Source: Thermoguttaceae bacterium
GTDB taxonomy: Bacteria; Planctomycetota; Planctomycetia; Pirellulales; Thermoguttaceae
Direction: 5' to 3'
NCBI GenBank assembly: GCA_017407125.1
Contig: JAFQXE010000021.1
Coordinates: 1-64,000 of the forward strand
Length of the DNA stretch: 64,000 bases
Translations under genes and position numbers: made by a program
In this document: positions 47,523 through 55,212 of the stretch, piece by piece
Position numbering within the stretch: the stretch's first letter is position 1
Layout: every line of letters starts with the position of its first letter
The notes under the pieces: generated by a model
Told to the model about the DNA's origin: nothing
The model's database searches: none
What the model saw: the letters and a program-made list of their open reading frames with translations, nothing else

Positions 47523-47802
47523 TGTTCGACATGTTTGGACGCTCCCCCTCTTAATGGGGGGAGATTGAGGAAAGACCGTAAAATGCGCTCCCTGCCTTGT
47601 TTCTCTTGCCTCATCTTCCGTATTCCTGTCTTTTAAACGCCGTTTCATAACTTCATATTGAAAAATACAGGAATTGCTGAATTTTTTCGGCGTCCCCCTT
47701 GTAAAAAACTGCTTTTTAATTTAATATATAATAAGTGAGTCGTTAAGATGACAGCGGCTTTATCATTTTTTCATTATTCATTTTTACCCTTATTCAACAA
47801 CC

Positions 47803-49887
47803 ATGAACGCAATGTTATCAGCCTTTTCCTTTACCGCGGTAGACGGAGCGGTTTTTGCTCTGTTTATTCTGGCGGTTCTGGTCATTAGTATTGTTATGAG
47901 TTTTATGGGCAAGAAGAAGGACGGCGCGGAGTCGTACTTCCTTGCTGGACGCGGTTTGCCGTGGTGGCTTATCGGCTTTTCGCTCATCGCAGCGAACATC
48001 TCAACAGAGCAGTTTATCGGCATGTCCGGCAACGCGTCGCAATGCACCGGTTTGGCGATTGCTTCTTACGAATGGATTGCCGCCATTTCTCTGGTTTTCG
48101 TCGCCTTTGTCTTCGTTCCGATGTTCCTTCGCTGTGGAATTTACACAATTCCTCAGTTCCTGGAATACCGTTACAACAAACTGGCGCGAACGCTCATGTC
48201 GTTGAGCATGATCGTTATTCTGTGCGCTGTTACGATTTCGGTCGTTATCAACTCCGGCGCTTTGACGATTGACGTTCTGTTCTCCGGAATGAGCGTTTTC
48301 GGCATCCCGATTAACATTGTAACAGCCGGCTGGTTCATCGGCATTTTGGCGGCGGTTTACGTCTTTACCGGCGGTTTGAAAGCCTGCGCCTGGGCAGACC
48401 TCCTTCAGGGATCGGGCTTGCTTCTGGGCGGATTTATCATCATGCTGGTTGCGTTCAACACGTTTGCACAGAAAGACGTTGCTGAACTGGGCATCACCCC
48501 GGATCACACTCGTCCGGCTGTCTATCAGGGCAAAGACCTGACTGAAGGCGTTACTGCTGAAACCCAAGTCTGGAAGAAATTCACAACGGTCAACCAGGAC
48601 AAGCTTCACATGGCTCGTCCGAATAACGACCCGAACATCGTTTGGACGACTCTGCTGCTGGGCATCTGGATTCCCAACCTGTACTACTGGGGACTCAACC
48701 AGTACATTATGCAAAGAACCCTCGGCGCCAAGTCGCTGGCTGAAGGACAAAAAGGCATCGTTTTTGCCGCCGCCATGAAACTGGCAATTCCGTTTATTAT
48801 CGTCTTCCCCGGCATTATCGCGTTCAACCTGTATCATCAAGACATGGCAAAACAGGCGGAATCGGACAAGTCCGCCAACGCCGATACGTGGGTTCTGTTT
48901 GAATCTATTAAAGACAAGGCTTCTGAAGAAAAGAGAGTTTTTAAGTTCGACCAGGACTTTGCGAACCTCAATACTCAAAAGGCTGAACAGGTTCTGACTT
49001 ACAACGCGGCTGTCAAAAATGTCAAGGTTGACGACCTGCTGGCTGCTCAAAAAGATTATTTAGACGCCGAAGGCAAAGCGACCCCCGCCGCCTTGTACAT
49101 GGCGAACTCGGAACTGCTGAATCAGTGCGCCGCTGAAGATTACCCGGCAGACATGGCGCCGATGGCTAAATACACGCGCCGTCTGCAGGAAAACTTCGGA
49201 TTGGTTACACCGACGTATCCGGTTCAGAAAGAACTGGTTGGTTACAAGTTCGACGCTGCGTTCCCGATGCTGCTCCGCAATTTGAACATTCCCAACGGCT
49301 TGCGCGGATTCGTTCTGGCGGCTCTGCTGGGCGCGGTTATCAGCTCGCTGGCGTCCATGCTCAACGCGGCTTCTACCATCTTCACGATGGATATTTACAA
49401 GGAATACATTCACAAGAACGCCTCTGAGGGCGGCTTGGTGTTTATCGGACGCGTTTGCGTTGTGTTGGCAATGATCGCCGGCTGTATGATCAGCCCGATT
49501 CTGTCAGACCCGCGCTTTGGCGGCCTGTTCAAGTTCATTCAGGAATTCCAGGGATTCATCTCTCCCGGCATTCTCGCCATCTTTATCGTCGGTTTGATGT
49601 TCTCCCGAACCCGAGGCGCTTACGGCGTTTTGGGCTTGCTGGCGTCGCCGATTATTTACGGCGCTTTGATGCTGGTCATTCCAGAAGTCAACTTCCTCAA
49701 CCGAATGGCGATTACGTTCGTTTCGATTACCGTTTTGCTGTCGATTCTGACGATCGTCATGCCGTCGGCGGAAGCAAGAGCGCTGCCTCGCAACGACGAG
49801 ATCGAACTGGTCAACTCCAAGGGCGCGATCCTCGCCGGCGTTCTGGTCTGCATCGCGACCATTTCGCTGTACTGCGTCTTCTTCTAA
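47803..49887 (+). CDS. Solute:sodium symporter (SSS family)
   Basis: 694 aa integral membrane protein with about 14 helices. GAESYFLAGRGLPWWLIGFS with LIAANISTEQFIGMSG is the SSS opening. FTGGLKACAWADLLQGSGLL and the later AALLGAVISSLASMLNAAST with FTMDIYKEY are the sodium-site signatures. Two hydrophilic insertions are long for the family: about residues 225-275 and about 350-490. SGLT-type members move sugars, inositols or sialic acids with Na+. Lying downstream of GH10 and TrpF-like genes, it may import xylan products, but has its own upstream region and terminator. Confidence 0.93.
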   Translation: MNAMLSAFSFTAVDGAVFALFILAVLVISIVMSFMGKKKDGAESYFLAGRGLPWWLIGFSLIAANISTEQFIGMSGNASQCTGLAIASYEWIAAISLVFVAFVFVPMFLRCGIYTIPQFLEYRYNKLARTLMSLSMIVILCAVTISVVINSGALTIDVLFSGMSVFGIPINIVTAGWFIGILAAVYVFTGGLKACAWADLLQGSGLLLGGFIIMLVAFNTFAQKDVAELGITPDHTRPAVYQGKDLTEGVTAETQVWKKFTTVNQDKLHMARPNNDPNIVWTTLLLGIWIPNLYYWGLNQYIMQRTLGAKSLAEGQKGIVFAAAMKLAIPFIIVFPGIIAFNLYHQDMAKQAESDKSANADTWVLFESIKDKASEEKRVFKFDQDFANLNTQKAEQVLTYNAAVKNVKVDDLLAAQKDYLDAEGKATPAALYMANSELLNQCAAEDYPADMAPMAKYTRRLQENFGLVTPTYPVQKELVGYKFDAAFPMLLRNLNIPNGLRGFVLAALLGAVISSLASMLNAASTIFTMDIYKEYIHKNASEGGLVFIGRVCVVLAMIAGCMISPILSDPRFGGLFKFIQEFQGFISPGILAIFIVGLMFSRTRGAYGVLGLLASPIIYGALMLVIPEVNFLNRMAITFVSITVLLSILTIVMPSAEARALPRNDEIELVNSKGAILAGVLVCIATISLYCVFF

Positions 49888-49904
49888 TTTAAGAAATGTA
49901 ACAC

Positions 49905-49943
49905 AACGGCAAGACGGCTTTGCGTCGCCTTGCCGTTTTTTTT
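49905..49943 (+). terminator. Rho-independent terminator of the symporter gene
   Basis: AACGGCAAG / CTTGCCGTT arms, a 15-base loop that itself pairs partly, and eight T. Confidence 0.9.
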
Positions 49944-50009
49944 ATTCTTTTTTGGGTTTCCTGTTATGTTTTTTTATAAAAATCGTATTATATATATGGA
50001 GGTATTAAA

Positions 50010-50187
50010 ATGAAAAAAAATCAACAATGACGAAGAAAAATTCCCAAAGCGAGATCCTTGGTGGCGTATCACTGCAAACGATCTCGAAGGCTGTATAGTA
50101 GTGTTGTTTCTTATGTTTATATTGATTATATTGTCGCTTTTCTTAATAGTTATGATCCTTTCAGAGCTTCATATTATCAATGTTTAA
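50010..50187 (+). pseudogene. Small membrane protein ORF interrupted at an A8 tract
   Basis: An ATG at 50010 has GGAGGT at 49998-50003, six bases upstream, but the frame ends after six codons. If one A of the eight-A run (50013-50020) is skipped, the frame stays open to the TAA at 50185-50187 and encodes about 58 residues: a charged start (KKINNDEEKFPKRDPWWRIT), then a hydrophobic helix (VVLFLMFILIILSLFLIVMI) and a short tail. The strong ribosome-binding site and the sensible topology argue for a real gene. It could be read by polymerase slippage on A8, be phase-variable, be a recent pseudogene, or be a sequencing error. Confidence 0.55.
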
Positions 50188-50590
50188 TGAATACGCTCTC
50201 CAATCGCCGCCTTAAACGCTTGAGATTTTAAAAATAATTAAAAAATCGGACGGGAATCGTGGCGTAGCTAACGTAGTTAGCGTCGTCGCCACATTCCCAG
50301 TCCGTCTGCGTATTCTGCGAGGAGTCTGCGTACTCTGCGTTCTCTTTCCTATATAATGATTTCATGCGCCCCAAAATTCTTTGAAAATATTTCGCGTCCT
50401 CTGTACAAATCCCGGTTTAATGTTATAATTAATATATAATTGATTTGCTTCGCGCAAATTGCTGTTTTTCGGGAGTTTTCTTTTGCCAGAGTTTTTGTCC
50501 TCTGCAGAAGAATTCCCTTTACCGTCAACCGTTCCCTCATTTTGCCGACAGGCGGAATTCGGGGAACATACAAGATTTCAGGCGTCCATA
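50188..50590. other. Intergenic region with a TCTGCGTAT nonamer palindrome
   Basis: Around 50246-50303 GGACGGGAATCGTGGCG pairs with CGCCACATTCCCAGTCC around a TAGCTAACGTAGTTAGCG centre. TCTGCGTAT-type nonamers follow to 50345. AT-rich DNA with TTATAATTAA near 50430 may hold the hemB promoter. No gene is supported; a TTG at 50459 is in frame with hemB, but the extra residues look non-native. Confidence 0.6.
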
Positions 50591-51568
50591 ATGATTAACA
50601 TGCGTCGACTGCGGTTTAATCCCGCGGTTCGTTCTTTAGTTCAGGAATACTCGCTGGATTCCAGCAAAATGATTCTCCCACTGTTCGTTCGAGAAGGAAC
50701 GGGAATTAAACAGGAAATCGGCTCCATGCCGGGACAGTTCCAGATGTCGCTGGACGTATTCAAAGAGAAAATTCGTCAGCTGTCGGATTTGAATATCGGC
50801 GGCGTGATTCTCTTTGGAATTCCAGACGTCAAAGACGAGGTCGGGTCAGACGCGATGTCGGACAGCGGCATCATTCCCCGCGCCATTGAAGCGGCGAAAT
50901 CGGTCAACGACAAAATGCTTATTGTTACAGACGTCTGCTTTTGCGAGTACACGTCGCACGGGCATTGCGGCTGTATCGGAGACGTCGGCGGGCGGAAAGA
51001 GGTCGACAACGACAAGACGCTGGACATGATCGCTCGTCAGACGCTGGCGCACGCTCGCGCTGGCGCAGACATGGTTGCCCCGTCCGGCATGATGGACGGC
51101 ATGATCGGAACGATGAGAACCGCCTTGGACGCGTCCGGGTTCGCTCATTTGCCGATTATGTCCTATTCCGCCAAGTACGCCAGCGCGTTCTACGGCCCGT
51201 TTAGAGAAGCGGCGGAATCAGCCCCGAAGTTCGGCGACAGGCGCTCTTATCAAATGGATATAAAAGCCGGAATCGGTCAGGCGATGCGGGAAATTCAGCT
51301 CGACATCGACGAAGGCGCGGACATCGTCATGGTCAAGCCGGCGTTGGCGTATCTGGACGTTATCCGACTGGCGAAAGAACGGTTTCCCGACCTGCCGCTG
51401 GCGGCGTACAACGTTTCTGGAGAATACTCAATGGTTAAGGCGGCGGCGCAGCTGGGCTGGATTGACGAACGGCGAATTGTGGAAGAGTCGTTGATCGCTA
51501 TCGCCCGCGCCGGGGCGTCAATTGTTATCACGTACTGGGCGGAAGACGTCGCTCGATGGGAGAAATAA
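50591..51568 (+). CDS. hemB: Delta-aminolevulinic acid dehydratase (porphobilinogen synthase)
   Basis: 325 aa from the ATG at 50591. RRLRFNPAVRSLVQEYSL opens the protein. The zinc-site motif DVCFCEYTSHGHCG keeps the three cysteines, so this is a Zn-dependent type. The two Schiff-base lysines are in SYSAKYASAFYGPFR and VMVKPALAYLD. YNVSGEYSMVKAAAQLGW and IVITYWAEDVARW end the chain. It condenses two aminolevulinates to porphobilinogen. The next gene starts three bases after its stop. hemG at 24442 supplies a late step of the same pathway. Confidence 0.96.
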   Translation: MINMRRLRFNPAVRSLVQEYSLDSSKMILPLFVREGTGIKQEIGSMPGQFQMSLDVFKEKIRQLSDLNIGGVILFGIPDVKDEVGSDAMSDSGIIPRAIEAAKSVNDKMLIVTDVCFCEYTSHGHCGCIGDVGGRKEVDNDKTLDMIARQTLAHARAGADMVAPSGMMDGMIGTMRTALDASGFAHLPIMSYSAKYASAFYGPFREAAESAPKFGDRRSYQMDIKAGIGQAMREIQLDIDEGADIVMVKPALAYLDVIRLAKERFPDLPLAAYNVSGEYSMVKAAAQLGWIDERRIVEESLIAIARAGASIVITYWAEDVARWEK

Positions 51569-51570
51569 AA

Positions 51571-52962
51571 ATGCCAAAGACTGTTATACTCGTTTCAATC
51601 GCTCATTTGCGAGAACAGGATTTATCTCGATTGCCCAACTTGGTCAAGGCGTGTCAAAAGGGACAAACGGTTACTCTCAAGCCGACGTTTCCGTGCGTTA
51701 CATGTCCGGTTCAGGCGAACATGACAACCGGCAAACTGCCCAACAAACACGGCATCGTCGGGAACGGGCTGTACTATCGCGACCGTCATTTTCTGGAAAT
51801 GTGGACGGGCGACAACTCCGTTATTGAAACGCATCAGATTTGGGACGTTCTGGAACACAGCCAACAGGAAATCGAGTCCGCCGTCTGGATGCCGCTTCAT
51901 TCCAAGTTCTGCGAGGCGGACTACGTCTGCACGCCGGCGCCGATTCACAATCCGGACGGGTCGGAAACGCTGTGGTGCTGGTCGCGCCCGGAATCGCTTT
52001 ATGGTATGCTGCGAGACAAGTACGGCGATTTCCCGCTTATGAACTGGTGGGGGCCGATGTCCAACATCGTTTCGGATACGTGGTCGGTGGATTCCGCCAT
52101 TTATCTTGCTCAAACGCAGCGACCGTCGTTTTTCTACATCTATCTGCCGCATACCGATTACGAATCCCAGAAGTTCGGACCGGACAGTCCGCAGATGATG
52201 GCGTCTCTCGACAAATACAACGATTTAATCGGCAAGCTTGTTGATGAAATGACCGCCGTTTACGGAGAGGAAAACCTCGTTTGGCTTTTCGCGGGCGAAT
52301 ATTCCATCGTTCCCGTCGATCATGTAACGTATCCCAACCGGATTTTGCGCGACGCCGGTTTGCTGAAAACGATTTCAGAATCCAGCGTTCCCAACCCGCA
52401 CGTTCATCACGTTTCCGGCATGCCTCAAAAAGAGCTGACGGGAAAAGAAGAACTCATCGACTTTGCCAACACGCCGGCGTTTGCCGCGGCGGATCATCAG
52501 TTTTCGCACGTGTATCTGCAAGACCGCAGCCCAGAGAATGTTACAAAAGTCGCTCAGCTGTTTGAGGGGAAAGAAGGATTTGACGACGTCGTTTACGGCG
52601 ACCGTCTGACCGATTTCGGACTCAATCACGAACGAACCGGCGACCTGGTTTTGGTTTCCGCGCCGAACTCTTGGCAGGCGTATTATTACTGGCTCGACGA
52701 CGCCAACGCGCCGTCGTTCGCCCATACGGTTGACATTCACCGCAAACCCGGCTACGACCCGTGCGAGCTGTTTTTCGATCCCGTCATTCGCGGCATTCCA
52801 ACGGACGCTTCGCTCATTAAAGGCTCTCACGGCGCTCCCGCCAGAGAAGACAATCAGAAGTCCGTTCTGGCGGCGTCTGAAAACGTTACGTCAGAAACGG
52901 AACTCGCCGACGTTGACGTTTTCGAAATCGTCATGAAAGCCTACGGGTTTGACAGTTACTGA
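51571..52962 (+). CDS. Alkaline-phosphatase-superfamily protein (nucleotide pyrophosphatase type)
   Basis: 463 aa from the ATG at 51571, three bases after hemB; an ATG at 51556 would overlap hemB. Residues about 30-75 show PTFPCVTCPVQANMTTGKLP with NKHGIVGNGLYYR, the metal-bound threonine and signature of type I phosphodiesterase/nucleotide pyrophosphatases. YIYLPHTDYESQKFGP, FAGEYSIVPVDH and SHGAPAREDNQ follow as metal ligands. No signal peptide, so it is cytosolic, unlike secreted relatives. Physical linkage to hemB suggests co-expression; the substrate is unknown. Confidence 0.88.
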   Translation: MPKTVILVSIAHLREQDLSRLPNLVKACQKGQTVTLKPTFPCVTCPVQANMTTGKLPNKHGIVGNGLYYRDRHFLEMWTGDNSVIETHQIWDVLEHSQQEIESAVWMPLHSKFCEADYVCTPAPIHNPDGSETLWCWSRPESLYGMLRDKYGDFPLMNWWGPMSNIVSDTWSVDSAIYLAQTQRPSFFYIYLPHTDYESQKFGPDSPQMMASLDKYNDLIGKLVDEMTAVYGEENLVWLFAGEYSIVPVDHVTYPNRILRDAGLLKTISESSVPNPHVHHVSGMPQKELTGKEELIDFANTPAFAAADHQFSHVYLQDRSPENVTKVAQLFEGKEGFDDVVYGDRLTDFGLNHERTGDLVLVSAPNSWQAYYYWLDDANAPSFAHTVDIHRKPGYDPCELFFDPVIRGIPTDASLIKGSHGAPAREDNQKSVLAASENVTSETELADVDVFEIVMKAYGFDSY

Positions 52963-52985
52963 AAAGCATAATGTAACAGTTTATT

Positions 52986-54320
52986 ATGAAGTTATGCTGG
53001 CGTTTCATACTGACGTTTATTATCGCAATTGCAGTAGAAATACTTGGAATTGTCAGCATACTTTTAATCGATAAACCCAAGGTGTCGCATTCAAGACTGG
53101 CTTCTGTTCCAAAATCGATATTTTTTGAAGCTGGATACTTGGGACAGTCGTTTTCTTCAAAAGAGAATGGCATACTGGTTTGGCATTCGGAGAACTATAC
53201 CAATCCTCTTATATATGACGATATCTACATCTTCGATTTACAGAACCCAAAAGAGGCTGTGAAAATACCGCTTAAGAGTTTCTTTGACGACCTAAACAGC
53301 GTGGAAGAAATTGAAATAGACGTTTGTTCAACGTCTCCGAGCGGGCGATATTTTGCAATGATCGCTAAGAATGAGAAACGGTCTTTTTTGGTTGTCGCAT
53401 CGTACGACAAAGAAAGTCGAACCGTTAGCCTTGTCAGCAAATTTGAGATTAACAATTCTTATACAAATATCTGCTGGACAGACGATGAAAAGAAACTCGT
53501 CTTGTACAATTCGTACCCGTCGAGCGCCGCTCAGGATCGCAGAATCGTTCTTTATAATTGCGAGAAAAAGATGTTTGAAGCGGCGACGAATCTTGACCAA
53601 TTCCAAAATCGCAAAGCTATGATGGTGGACATAGCGGTTCAAAACAATGCGGAATCGGTTTTGATTGCTTTTGATTCCGGACAAATAATATCCTGGCGTC
53701 CAGCAACTGACGAAATTGAGGAAATCCATAGTTTTAAAATTGACGGCAAGATCCAACGCGCCAAATTTAACAGCGACGGAACTCTGCTGGCGGCTTGTAT
53801 TATGGACGGTTATCTTGACGAAGGCTTTCCCAATCTCCATTTTCAAATTCTGGATTTGCAAAACAACGCGGTTGTGTACGAGAAGAGAGCGCCGCATTAT
53901 ATTATGTTCATTACGTGGTCGCCGGATTCTGCAACGCTGGCGTTCACTGACGAACTGGGTGTAACCATTTTGAACTGCAAACCGATTCTTTTCTATTCCT
54001 CTTCCAGCGTTATTTTTGACGAGAACAAGGAAGATAATATCGCCGACATTAGTTATAAAAGAGAGATTTTCCCGATACCTAAAGAGTATGCCAAAAAATT
54101 TCCCGGCGAACATGTCTATAGAACGCTCAACCGGTTTACAGATAATTGCGTTATCAATCTATACGATAACAAGAGCGGATATATAGCGTACTATGCCCAA
54201 AACAGTCCCGTGGCGCGACCAGGTTCTCGCGCTTTTGTACGCCCATGCTCAATTGAAGATATTAACGATAAAGATAACTTCTATGGCGAATTTGTATTAT
54301 TAAAAGTTGATATAAGATAA
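52986..54320 (+). CDS. Membrane-anchored WD40/TolB-like propeller protein
   Basis: 444 aa. An N-terminal membrane anchor (CWRFILTFIIAIAVEILGIV) is followed by beta-propeller blades: IYIFDLQNPKEA, CSTSPSGRYFAMIAKNEKR, NICWTDDEKKLVLYN, AKFNSDGTLLAACIMDG, ITWSPDSATLAFTDELG. This is the SPDG/SPSG pattern of WD40/TolB-type propellers. Base composition is lower in GC than its neighbours. No enzyme motif is present. It follows the phosphatase gene by 23 bases and may be the last gene of the hemB operon. Function unknown. Confidence 0.75.
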   Translation: MKLCWRFILTFIIAIAVEILGIVSILLIDKPKVSHSRLASVPKSIFFEAGYLGQSFSSKENGILVWHSENYTNPLIYDDIYIFDLQNPKEAVKIPLKSFFDDLNSVEEIEIDVCSTSPSGRYFAMIAKNEKRSFLVVASYDKESRTVSLVSKFEINNSYTNICWTDDEKKLVLYNSYPSSAAQDRRIVLYNCEKKMFEAATNLDQFQNRKAMMVDIAVQNNAESVLIAFDSGQIISWRPATDEIEEIHSFKIDGKIQRAKFNSDGTLLAACIMDGYLDEGFPNLHFQILDLQNNAVVYEKRAPHYIMFITWSPDSATLAFTDELGVTILNCKPILFYSSSSVIFDENKEDNIADISYKREIFPIPKEYAKKFPGEHVYRTLNRFTDNCVINLYDNKSGYIAYYAQNSPVARPGSRAFVRPCSIEDINDKDNFYGEFVLLKVDIR

Positions 54321-54365
54321 GACGGGCGAACCAAACGCGAACCGAGATTTCTTCAGGTCATTTTT

Positions 54366-54425
54366 CCATTGGCAGGCGGGGACGCCTGCGGTCGACGCGG
54401 ACGTCGACCCTCCGAATCGCAAGCG
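54366..54425. repeat. 60-bp dispersed block, copy B
   Basis: 58 of 60 bases match 1729-1788; one difference is A/C in the centre of the GTCGAC palindrome and the other A/T near the end. Confidence 0.85.
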
Positions 54426-54439
54426 CTCCCCCGAGATTA

Positions 54440-54484
54440 TCGCTTGCGTAATTACTCATTCCGAATTCCGCATTACGAATTAAA
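54440..54484. repeat. Heptamer element (ATTCCGA/ATTACGA type)
   Basis: ATTACTC, ATTCCGA, ATTCCGC, ATTACGA, ATTAAAC units just upstream of the purE promoter. Confidence 0.72.
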
Positions 54485-54498
54485 CTTTCCCCCCTCTC

Positions 54499-54527
54499 TT
54501 GTAAAGAGTACATTATAGCGCTATAAT
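54499..54527 (+). promoter_or_regulatory. purE promoter
   Basis: TTGTAA, 17 bp, TATAAT. The leader to the start at 54616 is about 80 bases. Confidence 0.75.
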
Positions 54528-54615
54528 TAAATCAGAAGTTTGAGGACGGCGAACGGCGTCGGTTGTTCGCGTCCTTTATATAAACTATCACATCCGATTT
54601 TCACAACATACTATC

Positions 54616-55125
54616 ATGCCATCCGTATCAATTATAATGGGGTCCAGCAGCGACTGGTCCAAAATTAAGAATTGCGCTCTGATTCTCAAGGAATTCGGGG
54701 TCGAGTTCGACGTTCGCGTCTTTAGCGCGCACCGCACGCCCAAGGCGCTCGAAGCGTTTGTCAAGTCCGCGCCGGAACGCGGGGTCAAGGCGATCCTGGC
54801 TGCCGCCGGCGGCGCCGCTCATCTGGCGGGCGTTATCGCGTCCATGACCGTTCTGCCGGTTATCGGCATTCCGGTTGAAACGAACCTTTGTGGCGGGCTG
54901 GATTCCATGCTGTCGATGATTCAGATGCCCGGCGACATCCCCGTCGCGACCGTTGGCGTCGGTTCCGGAGGAGCGAAAAACGCCGGTATTCTTGCTGTAG
55001 AAATTCTGGCTCTATCTGACCCGTCGCTGCTGGAAAAGCTCAATCAATACCGCGTCAAGATTGCGGAAAAAGTCAACGCCATGGACGAGAAGCTCCAGGA
55101 GACAATCAAGGAAGAGTTGGGCTGA
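54616..55125 (+). CDS. purE: N5-carboxyaminoimidazole ribonucleotide mutase (class I PurE)
   Basis: 169 aa. SIIMGSSSDWSKIKNCALIL, VFSAHRTPKAL and AAAGGAAHLAGVIASMTVLP are the PurE core, with GIPVETNLCGGLDSMLSMIQ and MPGDIPVATVGVGSGGAKNA next. The SAHR histidine is the catalytic base of the class I enzyme. It moves the carboxyl of N5-CAIR to give CAIR in purine synthesis and depends on PurK, which is not in the window. No Shine-Dalgarno is visible; the promoter is close to consensus. Confidence 0.97.
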   Translation: MPSVSIIMGSSSDWSKIKNCALILKEFGVEFDVRVFSAHRTPKALEAFVKSAPERGVKAILAAAGGAAHLAGVIASMTVLPVIGIPVETNLCGGLDSMLSMIQMPGDIPVATVGVGSGGAKNAGILAVEILALSDPSLLEKLNQYRVKIAEKVNAMDEKLQETIKEELG

Positions 55126-55126
55126 A

Positions 55127-55212
55127 GAGGGAATGGGAAGTAGGGAATAGGGAGTAGATATTAGAACTAATCAATACTATTCCCTATTCCCTAAAACCTA
55201 TTCCCTATTTCC
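55127..55212. repeat. Heptamer palindrome (GGGAATA / TTCCCTA)
   Basis: The left arm GGGAATG, GGAAGTA, GGGAATA, GGGAGTA and the right arm ATTCCCT repeated, directly after purE. The right arm supplies the stop codon of the convergent gene at 55205-57193. Confidence 0.88.
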
